In this document: positions 24,245 through 35,489 of the stretch, piece after piece | Layout: every line of letters begins with the position of its first letter | How positions within the stretch are numbered: the stretch's first letter is position 1 | Assembly: GCA_951804985.1 (NCBI GenBank) | Contig: OX638131.1 | Location: 104,552,464 to 104,616,463, forward strand | Reading direction: 5' to 3' | Origin: Dryomyza anilis | Lineage: Eukaryota; Arthropoda; Insecta; Diptera; Dryomyzidae | DNA: 64,000 bases | Made by a program: the position numbers and the translations under genes | The notes under the pieces: generated by a model | The model's input: the letters and a program-made list of their open reading frames with translations, nothing else | Databases searched by the model: none | Told to the model about the DNA's origin: nothing

Positions 24245-24480
24245 AATGTCGCCAAGGACATCCCATTCATTAATTCTATATAATTCGCGGTTGCTGATTT
24301 TGACTTATTTTATGCCCTTTTCAGCGTCTTTTTAGAAGAAAAAAACTATAGTGCCTTACACAACTCAATTTCCAAAAACTGTAAACGCAATTTATTTCTC
24401 AATGGTCAAGACTAATTACAATATTCCACCAAATACCAATATTCCAATATGTTCTTTTTTTATATTTGATGCAAAATATG
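24245..24480. repeat. Dispersed repeat shared with 33610-33860
   Basis: GTCAAGACTAATTACAATAT and CCTTACA-AACT...TTTCCAAAAACTGTAAA phrases occur here and again near 33740-33830, covering roughly 200 bp in the same order. The 5' part also contains the inverse of the repeat at 19080-19165. Confidence 0.6.
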
Positions 24481-24651
24481 AACATTTTTTTTATTGTTTT
24501 AGACAATTTTTGTTTGATTTTTTGAGCATTTCGAATCTAATGATAAATTAGAAAATTATTTATGGTTATTCAGAGTATAGTTCAAATTAACGATCATTAC
24601 TACATCATTTCATAGGTTCTCATTTTTAAAATATTCCCTATTAACACAGTG

Positions 24652-25643
24652 CACTATAGGACAGAAGCTTATTCTAGCTCGCCGAAAATCAGGAAATAAA
24701 GTTTGTTGCAGAAAGTTTAAAAATATGTTATTTTATTAATAATTTATGAGAACCTAGAGAACAAACAAAAAATGATACACCCTAGTGAAAAAATCCTTCT
24801 GTAGGCTTACTTAAAGTGAAAAAATTAAACAAGTGCTTTTCAAGAAATAAAAATGGTTTACATTAAAACTGTCATAACTCTTTCAATATATACTCCACAT
24901 GCAGAGTGTTAGTTTTATATTATTGTGAATTGAGAGAACTATCATCTTGTGTATCAAAAATTTCAAATGGGTATTCGTGTTTTTCCTGATTATCTGTCAA
25001 AAACATAAAAGAAAAATTACGTATTTTTTATACAAAAGTAGACATGGAAAAAAAAAGCTTCCAAATGCTCTCATACATTTTTTTACAGGCATAATGTCTG
25101 AAATGTCTTCTTTCTAACGGTTTTAAAAATGCCTGCATTAGTTTGCCACACGTCATTTAAAATGAGTTTAAGTGATGAGAAAAGTACGAAAATCGTAAAA
25201 TAATTTAACTAAATTTTGTCAGTTTTGCCTTTTCTGTCATTATAGTTGACAAAACTGGGTCATATTTGGTATGGTAGTTAAGAATTCTGATATGTACCAT
25301 AGTACCTAATATTATCAGAAATCTCTAACGATGGTCAAGTTATATAGTTTAAAAAGAATGGTAGGCGTGACAGTTGGCCAATCACGCCCATATTAAGAAT
25401 AGTCATGTCCAATTACAGTATGTATCTAAATACCAATTATAAACAAAATATCTCATTCCAAACAAAAGTTATAGTCGTTTTACCATTTCAATTATATGAC
25501 AGGTGGGCGTAGCTATGGACCAATCTTTATAATTTTCAAATTGAAATCTATTCATAGAACATGTATGCTTAGTGTAAAGTTTCGTTAAGATTGGAGCAAA
25601 ACTGTATTTACGGCGAGCTAGAATTGACTTCTGTCCCACAGTG
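24652..25643. mobile_element. TIR element with CAC-type ends and possible 5-bp duplication
   Basis: The left end CACTATAGGACAGAAG... TTCTAGCTCGCCG is the inverse of the right end CGGCGAGCTAGAA...CTTCTGTCCCACAGTG, about 28 of 33 positions. Both sides carry CAGTG (24647-24651, 25644-25648), a candidate 5-bp target duplication. No transposase frame is visible in 992 bp. The CACTGTG terminus with a 5-bp duplication resembles Transib, but the boundary could be shifted by 5 bp because AGTGCACT is palindromic, so the class is tentative. Confidence 0.65.
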
Positions 25644-25912
25644 CAGTGTCCGTTAAAAACATAAAAAAAATGTATAAAAGAGTACCAAAATTATGATCAC
25701 AAGACATATTTTAAAAATTATCATAAAGTTAGCAATTTTGATAGTTAGTTTAAACTATGCTCTGGATAATTAAAAATCATTTTCTTTCCTATTTTTAGTT
25801 TCGGTAAGCAAAAAAATAAAAAAAAAACTGTCAAAAAATCACAATTTTACAAGTAATATCCAAATAGCTTAAAAACGTCTTGAAATATTAGCGTTCACTT
25901 GTATATTAAAAT

Positions 25913-26217
25913 GTAGCCGCGGTAGCTCAGTGGTTAGTGCGTTGGACTGCGAGCCGAAAGGTCCCCGGTTCAAGCCTGGACTGGGGCTAACAACATCTTT
26001 TCATAGAAACATTTTTCTATACCGCGTTACTTCTCGTCAGTAAATGGCAAACCTACGAGACTAAAACCATTGCATATGAAAAGCTCTCACCCGCCGTTCG
26101 GATTCGGCAATAAACTGTAGGTCCCACCACTTTGAGTACAAATATAACACGCACAGTTCAAAATGGTGAGAGAGCTCGGCCGAAGTTCTATACAGGACTG
26201 TAGCGCCAAACTATTAT
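25913..26217 (+). mobile_element. tRNA-derived SINE, complete copy 1
   Basis: The head is tRNA-like: TAGCCGCGGTAGCTCAGTGG contains an A box (TAGCTCAGTGG), and GGTTCAAGCCT matches a B box 46 nt later. This internal RNA polymerase III promoter is the hallmark of SINEs. A tRNA-unrelated body follows, ending in an ATTATTATT tail. It is bounded by an 11-bp direct repeat TATATTAAAAT (25902-25912 and 26218-26228), a target-site duplication from LINE-type integration. Related copies lie at 38622-38940 and 59595-59707. Confidence 0.9.
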
Positions 26218-26359
26218 TATATTAAAATTAGTCTTGACAATTAAAAGAAAAATTGCGTTTTAGGTTTTTTGTAAAACTATTTTACCAAAGTATTATATTT
26301 TTTTATTCTAGGTAATGGCTGAAAAGAGCTTAAAATTACTATTGCAATTTTTTGAACGT

Positions 26360-26440
26360 AATAGGAAAAAACAGATTATACAGTGAAAATCAGCACCAGC
26401 GAATTGTGTAAAATTGATGTATGGGATGTCCATGGGCAAA
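26360..26440 (+). repeat. Dispersed repeat, copy 2
   Basis: Shares AATCAGCA-GCGAATT and AATTGATGTATGGGAT with the copy at 19080-19165. Confidence 0.6.
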
Positions 26441-27556
26441 ATCGTGTTGGATAGTGCCATTTTGGTTAAATCAATCGATAAATTTAATATTTTGGTATCA
26501 CTTTTTATAGATAAACCATGTTCTCTTCAATTGATAATAATATTGGTCTCATCGATCAAAAATTGTCATACATATATCTATTTTTGCAAATCAGTAATCG
26601 AAAATTTCAAAACATATTTTATAACTTTTACCACTACAACGATGATTTTGTAAATTTTTATATATTAGATTTTAATGTGCTGTTTTCAGTTCCTTAATTG
26701 TTTTTATTGTACATCACAGGTAGTGCTTGCTCACTTAAGGCACAGAAATGTACTTTTGTGGAAAATTACTGCACAGTGCGGCGGACCTTTTTGCCAAAGA
26801 TGAGTTAAGCGCACAGTTGTCACTAAAATAACAGCTGTGTTTTTTTGGGTTTACTTAGTTCGGCATTAAAGGCAGGTCAGTAAAAAGGTCAGTCAAAATG
26901 GAAAAAGATAAAACAAACCGATTTTTCAGGGTAAATATTAAAAATCAAAAGGTAATAAAATGTCGTAAAATGCAAAAGGATATAAATAACCAAAAGGGAC
27001 TAATGGTGGCGTGAAGTTTAAATGTTAACGATTACGTTAGGTAAAATAGTTGTATATTATATTTTTGTTCCCAGAAATTACTAATCAAGATCTGTAAAAT
27101 ATCGAATTTGTTTTTAATCTAAGGATTTCAAGACTAACAAATTTTTATTGTGCTGTGTAATCGATTCAAACGTTTTGTAAGAAATCGAACATGTTCCAAA
27201 AATTTTTATTTAAATTTCTGAATACAAATTCAAATAGTTAAAGACAAAACAAAAAGTTGAAATTAAATACAAGAAATAAATTTTAACATTTTTATAAATT
27301 GGTATTGGTTGTTTCACTTTCCATATAAAATTGAACAAATTCCACATGAAATTGGGTTTTTTCTTTTTAAATAAAGATAAATCCAAATGAAATTGAGATT
27401 TTTGAAAAACTCCTTTGAAATTGAGAAAACCCAAAGAAAATAAAATTTAAAATTGAGAAAATTACAGATGAATAAAACTATTGATATTCCGAAATCAAAC
27501 TACCAATTTTGATGAATTTCATATTTTCAATTAATTTCTAATCAAACTAAAACAAT
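26441..27556. other. AT-rich DNA, nothing recognised
   Basis: No supported gene or repeat. A small patch around 26700-26900 has slightly higher GC. Confidence 0.45.
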
Positions 27557-27806
27557 ATATAGTCGTTGTAGAACTAAAAGTCACCAAATACATTTTTATG
27601 AAAATCTTAAATTTCAACTTGGTTGGTAATTATTACAAAAACAAATTGATATATTTATTGTTAAAGTTGAAATATAAATTGATAGATTCACATTTTATTA
27701 TCATTTGGTACAAATATTGAACTCATCGAGTGAAAATTGAAAGATATAAAAAGGTTTTTGTAAAGAAAATGTAGTTGATGACTTTAAGTTCTACAACGAC
27801 GATATT
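27557..27806. mobile_element. 250-bp miniature inverted-repeat element (CGTTGTAGAAC family)
   Basis: The left arm TCGTTGTAGAACTAAAAGTC followed by ACCAAATACATTTT is mirrored by the right arm AAAATGTAGTTGATGACTTT followed by AAGTTCTACAACGACGAT. Single arms of the same family occur at 56427-56466 and, shorter, at 40117-40138 and about 28131-28170, so the family is dispersed in this genome. Confidence 0.75.
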
Positions 27807-28532
27807 TTAAAATATCTAAAGATAATTTTGGACGATTGGAAACTTTTCGGAACAACCGTACGGCGAGGATTTATTATAAACTACATAAAGATTGTAATGT
27901 AGATATTTTGATTTTATTGAAATTTTATGGAATGTTGAAAATGTTATTTTTTTAATTTTTAGTTTTGTAAAATGCAAAATAGAATATTATATAAATATTT
28001 ATATTTCTGTTATCGATTTATATATTGAAATAAATGTATTTAATAAGTAATTTTAAACAAGGTTTCAAATAAAAATAATAATTTCAAAATGTTATATATT
28101 TTTTACTAAGAAAAATCACTTTAACATATCATCGTAGTAGAACAAAAAGTTGCCCCGATAACATTTACAAAAGTTGAATTAAAGATTTACAAATGTTGTT
28201 TAATATTTGAGATTTAATATTTGAAATTTAATATTTGAGATTTACAATTAATTTACATTAAATAAATAAAGTTTCATTTAATATGCATGATTTTAGTATT
28301 GCTTTGAACAATCATAACAAATTATTATTTTCCAGCTCATATAGTATAATCTACGCCTGCACATTTCAAGAAACCATTCTAGAGTGTTTTTCCTACTAGG
28401 CATTAGCACAACTATTTCTATGGGGATACAATTCAGATATTTTTGGGCACCGTATGAAAGAGAAATTCCGCTATCATTCCGTGGTATGCTTATCAATAAC
28501 AATTGGCTTGTTTTTATTTAGCTACGATTTAC

Positions 28533-28700
28533 CTTTTTTATTTATAGGAGTTTGACGTCGATGCTGACGACGTTGCGCGACGAACGTCCGACCGACCGAC
28601 CGAACCACCGAATTACTGAACCACTGACAGACTAGGCGACTGCAGCGCGTGTTCTTTTTGCAAAGCTTTTGGCGGAGGCAAAATTTATTGTTCGACAACG
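28533..28700 (-). promoter_or_regulatory. Possible first exon and promoter of HDDC2
   Basis: On the minus strand this GC-richer patch ends in AAAAAAG|GTAAAT, a fair splice donor (28532), pointing toward the acceptor at 21150. It contains initiator-like TCAGT sequences and a CGGTCGGTCGGTCGGACG stretch. The link to HDDC2 is inference from orientation and splice signals only. Confidence 0.25.
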
Positions 28701-31700
28701 AAATTGTTCAATGTTGAACTTGCGACTGACTATCGAAAGGTTGCTCTTGTCCGCAGAATGCTAGAGGTTAAGGTCACTTGTCGCTGATGTTTTGTACGAT
28801 TCGTCGTTTGACTTACGTGCCTGTGCGGTTTCTGTTGATGACCTTCGCAGTAGTTTGGTGGCACTTCCCACTTGCCCACTTTTATGATTGAATTTTATTG
28901 GTGCTGTTTATAAAATGTTGCTGTTTGTTGCTCTCATAAAAACATGTGGCGCAAATTCTTTTGTCAGCCACTTGTCGTATGTGGTGCCGTCTTGTGACTC
29001 TCGATTAAAGCAAAGTAATTTTATTATTTTTTGTGTATAGCCAAATATTTTTTTCTTTCTGCAGCCGCATACTTTGTACTTTTAGATATTGTAAATATTT
29101 TGCAATTTTAAAAAGTATTAAATGAAACACACACACACGACGAGTCAAACGACTTGGTCAAGAGCGCTTAGCCAAGTTAATGAATGGCCACAATAGAAAT
29201 CCACAATATCTATAATCAAAACAAAAACAATTTTCGAACCGTTCGCTTTGCCACCAGCCGCACGAATGCCGTACGTAACGCGTCGTAAGATTTTGGAAAA
29301 TTTTTTGAAAATTTTTCTCTGCACAGAATTTTCTGCAAAATTTCCAAGGGTTGATTTTTGTATTGCTCTTGTTGTTGTTGCTGCTGCTGCTATTGTTGGT
29401 CAGCTCTCAAACACTGCTGTGTGGCCTGCTGTTTTGCTGCTTCTTCTGCTTTTCTTGGACTGATGATGATGTTGAAAGCAGCTGCTTCTGATTTTTTTGT
29501 TTTACCTACTTTATTTTTGTTGCGTTAGCTATTGCAATTTTCCTTATAATTCGAATTTTCCAAACAGTTTTTACAGCACCTGCATTTTGTAACATTTGTA
29601 GTTTTTGTTATTGCCCACTTTTCTTTGTTATTTAAGCAGCAACAGCGGCAGAAACCAACAACAGCCCACTTAGCCAACAAGCAGCTCCCACCTATGACGA
29701 ATTAATTCAATTGAATAAATTTTAAAATTAGTCTATGCTTTTAATCGGCACGAACTTACTTTTGACAGCTAGCCATTGTTCTTCTTCTGCTAACTGCAAA
29801 TTCACAGTAGAATTAGTGATGTTAAAAAGTCTTTATCCTATAAATAATTTTTTGAAAAAAAAAAACAATGTGTACACCAAGAGCAAAACGTAAATAATCT
29901 AATTACTATTTTGCGTAGTCAATGGAAAAAACTTAAAAAGTTACTATATTTTAATTTTATAACTAAATCGTAATCAAAAAAACGTCTGTTAAAAAAATTT
30001 TAATTTCCAAAAATGTCAAAATTTTTAATTTTTTTACATGGCCAAATTTTGATACATCTTAAACAACGTTGGTCTAGTATGTTACAAATATGCTAATATT
30101 TTCCGCGCATTTGTTTCAACAATTATTTTATTTTAAAAATATATTTTTATAAACATGTCAAAGTTGAAACTAACTACGTCGAAGTTATTAACTCAATGTA
30201 AATCATTCTAATTAACAAAGCCTTATGGCCTAAAACTAAATTACTAGAAGACTTACTAGAATTACATTTTCAAACGTAGTTAAAATTGACAACGATACGT
30301 TGTCGAATTTCAGAAAATATTTAATTTAAATAAAAAATTGAATTTTAAATATAAATTGAAATTAAAAAAATATATATATTATTTTTAGTAAAAAAAAAAA
30401 TTAAAGATTCTGAAATGAAAATATGTATTAATTAATTATTATAGCTTTGGTATAACTTGCAAAAGTTAGCAAAAAGTTATGTTTTGGACATCGTTTTTCT
30501 GGTTGGATATTTTGTTAATAATTTAATTTCTAATTGAAAATTGATCTATAATTTTAAGTGAAAAATATTTGCCTGTAAATAACTGTAGCACCAATTTTTG
30601 TGTTTATTTTCATAAAAAATATAAATGAAAGTTTCTATAGAAAAATATTCAAGAATTTTAATAAAATGTATATTGTGAAATCGGTCGGTTTTTCTTAATT
30701 TGCAATTTTTATTATGCTTCTCACAGAAAAAAAAGTGTGTAAATATAACTAAAATGTTAATCAATCCAATTAATTTTTAATTGAAACTCAGCCGATGTAA
30801 CTTTTAGTAGCATTAAATTCCATATTCGTAATAATGAGAATATGTTAATTGGAGAAACTTTAATTAATTTTTTTGTCATATTGATATAAAAGTTGTTATA
30901 TATATTATATTTTTTATTGGGAATTTTTAAATCATTAATTAATTAATTAGTAACATGAATTAACATTTTTTTTCGATAGATCAATTAACTATTTTGTTAA
31001 ATTAAATAAATTATTTGTCGAATAGAAACATATGAAAATAAAAATAATTTTATTCAATATATAACATAAAATAAATATTAAATAAGTATTTATACTGTTT
31101 GATATGCTTTGTAAAATTCTTTAAACCTAACGAATGTTTTACCGAAGTCAGTTTTCACAATTTCTACAGGTGGGCCAATTAATTGAGTAAAACATAAAAT
31201 TTGATATTCGCTTTTTATTGATTTAATATGCAACAAAATGAGTATCATAAGCTGTTTGTTCAAATTCTTGACAGCAAAAATAAATTGAGCTATGTAATGC
31301 TTTAATAACATAACATGCATTAAATAATGCAATATCCTGTTTTAAAATAGCAACGTAGTAGAAAATAATGTTAAAAGAAACTGAACGACGCCGCCGACGC
31401 ACGAGCCGCACAAACAAAAAACAAAATGAAATTCAGAAGAAAAAAACAGTGTTGCAATTTAAAAAAATGAATAAATCAAAAGTAACAAAAAAAAGTAGTT
31501 AATACTATTAAAGATTTAGTTGTATTGAAATTTTATTAAATTAATTCCTATTAATATTTTAATTAAAAATGTGTAAATACAGTTAATTAATTAGTAAATA
31601 CATTCATATTTTTAATTGGAATACGATTTTGTTTGCTATTAATATCAATTGTTATATGTATGTACAATATTTTTTTCAGTGTAGAAAACTTTTTAACGAA

Positions 31701-31786
31701 AGTATTTGAAAATCTGTTTTTCCAATTCGAATATATAATATTGGGTACCCGAAAAAAATCGATCCCTTGCGAAATTGTGAAATATT
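28701..31786. other. Intergenic DNA between HDDC2 and the Ku80-derived genes
   Basis: From 28.7 to about 29.7 kb the sequence is less AT-rich, with GCTGCTGCT and TTGTTGTTG runs, compatible with regulatory DNA. From 29.7 kb on it is AT-rich with no feature I can support. Short open frames here are not gene-like. Confidence 0.4.
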
Positions 31787-31856
31787 TTTATTTGTTTATT
31801 GGATGCACTTTTTATTATTCCCAGCAACAAGCAGAGCTACGAGACGCATTTTTAAA

Positions 31857-33063
31857 ATGTCCGCAAATGTAAGTAGGAGTTAATGGTGAAATTAAAATTC
31901 AACTATATAAATAAAACACTAAATAGATGGAGGAAAATTTTGAACCTAAAATAACCTTGGAGACACCACTTGAGGACTACAAAAAGCACATCCAAGAGAA
32001 GCTGCGATGCGACTACTTTGTAGACGATGACGTCATGAAGGCTAATTATAAAAAAATTGCCGCCAAGATCCGCGAAACCATTTGGACGCTATTGTTCGCT
32101 GAGCAACCGGCAAAAGTGGAACATTTGGCCAAAGCTGGCGACTGTCTATACGAGCACAAAATGGATGCATGTTTCCACGGACCATGGGAGTACAATGAAT
32201 GGATACCAAAGGTGCGCGATGAGCTGTTAAAGCGCGAAATGTTGCAATTTTGGCGTACACAAATTGTGGAGCGTGAGTTAGGTCCGTGCTGGGCGCGTGA
32301 CTGCGACTATTTCGATGACATGGACGACAAGGCACCAGAACAGTTCTACAAATATGCTGGATGTGTGGCAGCTTTTATTGCGGATCAAAAAGAGCCAGAG
32401 GCAAAGAAAACAAAATTGACCAATGATGATAATGCTGCTGATGATGGAGACGCAGCATCAACACCTGCACCTGATGATGATGATGCAAACTTTGAAGATG
32501 AAATCTCACTCGAGACACCATTGGAAGACTACAAGCGGCTTATAAAGAAACTTATGCAATGCGAAGATGTGATCGATGACGAAAAATGGCGGGACAATTA
32601 CACAATGATCGCGGATAAGATGCGCATTATCATTTGGGAGCTGCTCTTTGCTGACGCAGCGCCCAAGGAGGAACAGCTGAAGAAAGCGGCTGCCTGTCTG
32701 ATTGAACATAAAATGGAGGCCGTCATTCATGCGCCTTTTGCGTACAATGATTGGATTCGAACGGTGCGAGATGAGTTGCTGAAACGCGAAATGTTTGAAT
32801 TCTGGCGCGATCAAATGGTCAAGCATGAGTTGGGTCTGTGCTGGGCACGTGACTCAGACTACTTTGATGACATGGATGACCTCGAACCGGAGGAGTTCTA
32901 CAAGCGTGCCGGCTGTGTGGCCGTCTTTAGCAAGGAGGGCAAAAAGCAACAAGCGACAGCCGAAAGCAAAGATACGGAAACTAAAAAGGGCGAGAATAAG
33001 TCGGATGAAGATAACAAAGGAAAGGGAGATCAAAAAGAGCAGAAAAGGGCAACGAGTCCATAG
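31857..33063 (+). CDS. Stand-alone double Ku80 C-terminal-domain protein, copy A
   Basis: Two exons, 31857-31868 (MSAN) and 31927-33063, joined across a 58-nt GT-AG intron in phase 0; 382 aa. Domain 1 (about residues 14-150) and domain 2 (about 197-339) are close copies of each other. Both resemble residues 575-703 of the Ku80 protein encoded 8 kb downstream: shared positions include ETP.(E/D)D(Y/F), IIW(E/Q)LLFA, a (E/A)YN(D/E)W motif, FW and ELG.C. In Ku80 this helical domain lies before the tail that recruits DNA-PKcs in vertebrates (family knowledge). The linker and the tail (340-382) are strongly charged. There is no vWA or beta-barrel, so it cannot form the Ku ring itself. Function is unknown; it might bind a Ku80-CTD partner. 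An in-frame TAG ends the protein, but 20 further Lys/Glu-rich codons follow to a TAA at 33124-33126. AATAAA lies at 33132. Confidence 0.85.
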
Positions 33064-33131
33064 AAAAAGGAAAAAAGTCCTGAAAAGAAATCAAAAACTC
33101 TGGAGAAAAAGGAAAAGGCAGAGTAAAATTG

Positions 33132-33137
33132 AATAAA
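33132..33137 (+). terminator. Candidate polyadenylation signal of copy A
   Basis: AATAAA just after the second stop (TAA at 33124). The matching place in copy B is deleted. Confidence 0.4.
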
Positions 33138-33370
33138 ATAGACTACTAACTATAGCATGTAAATAGCAACAGTACAGTTGTGTACTGTATACAAATTGTT
33201 AAACTTTCGAATGTTTTTTTACAAAATTATTATTATTACTAAATACAAGTTCAACTCGAAAAACCTATTAAATTATCTGTTTTAAATGCATGCATTAGTT
33301 AAGTGCTTGGGTTATATGATTCATCAGCATTTTGCCGAAGATGATTTCCGTGAAAAGTGCATAGTATATT

Positions 33371-34061
33371 CTGCTGATATTCTATTCACGCTAGTAATGT
33401 TTTAAAAATAGTATACAGAATATCAGAAATGACGTCACTACCAGAACGGAGCATCTGAAATTAATCATCGATGAGTATTTTAGAATTTGTAATTAATTAG
33501 AATATATAAATGATAACTTGTAAAAGATATCAATATTTTAAAACTTAAACTAATTTAATTTACTAAATTTTTATTTGTTTGTTAACAATTACACAAATAA
33601 AACGATAAAATTTCTAATGCACATCTCATACATCAATACTATATAATTTTTTAATTCTATTACGTAACATTTTTAAGACAATACATATGAACATTTTGGG
33701 CCGTTTAGCGGCTCTTTTTAAATTAAAAAAAAATACAGTCCCTTACATAACTAGTTTTCCAAAAAAACTGTAAATGCATTTTTTATCTCAATTGTCAAGA
33801 CTAATTACAATATACCAAAAAATACTATAATTCCGATAGGGTTTTAAGATATTTGAATTTATATTGAATTGTTATTTCTTTAGAATATTTTTAAAAAGTT
33901 TTTTTACACATTTCGGATAAACAAAAATGATTTACATTATGCAGAGCATATTTTAAACCAAATCTCGGATCGCACGATTAACTAAATTGTTCAAATTTAG
34001 TTAATCCCTGATTAATCAGGGTGTTTGATTAATCATTTAAGCAGTAACGCGATGGGAATCG
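33371..34061. other. Intergenic DNA after copy A, with a dispersed repeat and a palindrome
   Basis: About 33610-33860 matches the repeat at 24245-24480. A perfect 16-bp palindrome CCCTGATTAATCAGGG lies at 34007-34022. No gene. Confidence 0.5.
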
Positions 34062-34185
34062 GACAATTCATCGTATGCACAATCATCGTATGCACAAATT
34101 ATCGTATCACAATTCATCGTATACACAATTCATCGTATGCACAATTCATCGTATCACAAATCATCGTATCACAATTCATCGAATT
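34062..34185 (+). repeat. Short tandem array of ATTCATCGTATGCACA units
   Basis: About seven units of roughly 16 bp, alternately ending GTATGCACA or GTATCACA. Confidence 0.9.
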
Positions 34186-34249
34186 CGAATTTTATTCTTA
34201 ACAATTAAAAAAAAAATAGCGTAAATGTTTTTTGTAAATTTAAATTTTA

Positions 34250-35030
34250 CTATATTATATTTTATATAATTTTTAAAAATCGGTTTTAAATATCTCGGAC
34301 CGTTCTCTATCGATTCCATATATAAAATTTAGGTCCCCTATATGTTTTCATATAAATCTTCTAAACGAAACTAAGTAATTTTTGATTTTTTTTACAAAAA
34401 CACTTCTTCGAAAATTTTATATTTTTTTTATATTTATATTTTATATAATTTTTAAAAATCGGTTTTAAATATCTCGGACCGTTCTCTATCGATTCCATAT
34501 ATATTATTTAGGTCCCCTATATGTTTTCATATAAATCTTCTAAACGAAACTAAGTCATTTTTGATTTTTTTTACAAAAACACTTCTTCGAAAATTTCCCA
34601 CGTTTGAAAATTTTTAAAAATCGGTTTTAGGTACCTTGGACAATTTTCTATCGATTTCATATATAAAATTTAAGTCCCCTATTTGTTTTCATATATATCT
34701 TCTAAACGTAGCGATCTCCTTTTTTTCGTTGTTTACCAAAACCCATTTTATCGAAAATTTCCCACATTACAAAATTTTTAAAAATCGGTTTTAAATGCCT
34801 CGGACCATTTTCTATCGATTCCATATACAAAATTTAGGTCCCCTATATGTTTTCATATATATCTTATAAACGAAATTAAGTCATATTAGATTTTTTTTAC
34901 AAAAAACTTTTCTTCGAAAATTTCCCACGTTTGAAAATTTTTAAAAATCGGTTTTAGATACCTTGGACCATTCTCTATCGATTCCATATATAAAATTTAG
35001 GTTCCCTTTATGTTTTCATATGATTTGAAC
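34250..35030 (+). repeat. Satellite array, about 163-bp period, five units
   Basis: The phrase TTTTTAAAAATCGGTTTTA recurs with CGGTTTTA at about 34281, 34460, 34622, 34786 and 34949, spacing 179, 162, 164 and 163. Each unit also has CTATCGATTCCATATA, TTTAGGTCCCCTATATG and TCTTCTAAACGAAA. It lies between Ku80-derived copies A and B. Confidence 0.9.
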
Positions 35031-35489
35031 ATATCTTCTAAACCAACAAATGACAGAATTTATATTTTCATATAATCGTTGTTTTATTAATTTATATATT
35101 TTATTAATTTATATAAATTAATAAAACGCTCATAAAAATTTATATTATTGGTAATTTTTGTAAATTAGACCTTTATTTAGTTTAAAAATTAATTAATTAA
35201 TTTTGTTTACAATTGTTTACATCAAAAAATCGCTACGAATTTAATTTGACGTAATTGTCTACATGGTTAGTGTCTTTGCTAGACGTCAGAAATCGGTAAG
35301 AATTTAACTTCACTTACTTAAAAATTTTAATAGTTTTAGTGGACTAAAAGGCTTAAATCATTAATATATTATAGTTTACGATATGTTTATTGCTTACGAT
35401 TTAGTAAAAAACGAATTAAACACTAAAAAATTAAACACAACAAAAAATATTATATGAAATTACAATTGCTGTAAATTAAAAAAAAAAAT

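Noticed and set aside
25913..25990. Functional tRNA gene
   Set aside because: A and B boxes are present, but the tRNA-like part is followed by a 230-bp body shared with two other loci and an 11-bp target duplication; it is a SINE head, not a tRNA gene.
30723..31683. TIR element with CACAGAAAAAAA and TTTTTTTCAGTGTAG ends
   Set aside because: Only the A/T runs and a few bases match in inverse, and no target duplication is seen; could be chance in AT-rich DNA.
32042..33136. Overlapping open frames on both strands of the Ku80-CTD genes
   Set aside because: They are shadows of the domain-coding frame; similar shadows occur in copy B at the same relative places because the coding strand is conserved.
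34062..34185. CRISPR-like array
   Set aside because: Direct repeats of about 16 bp without unique spacers, in an insect genome; a simple tandem repeat.
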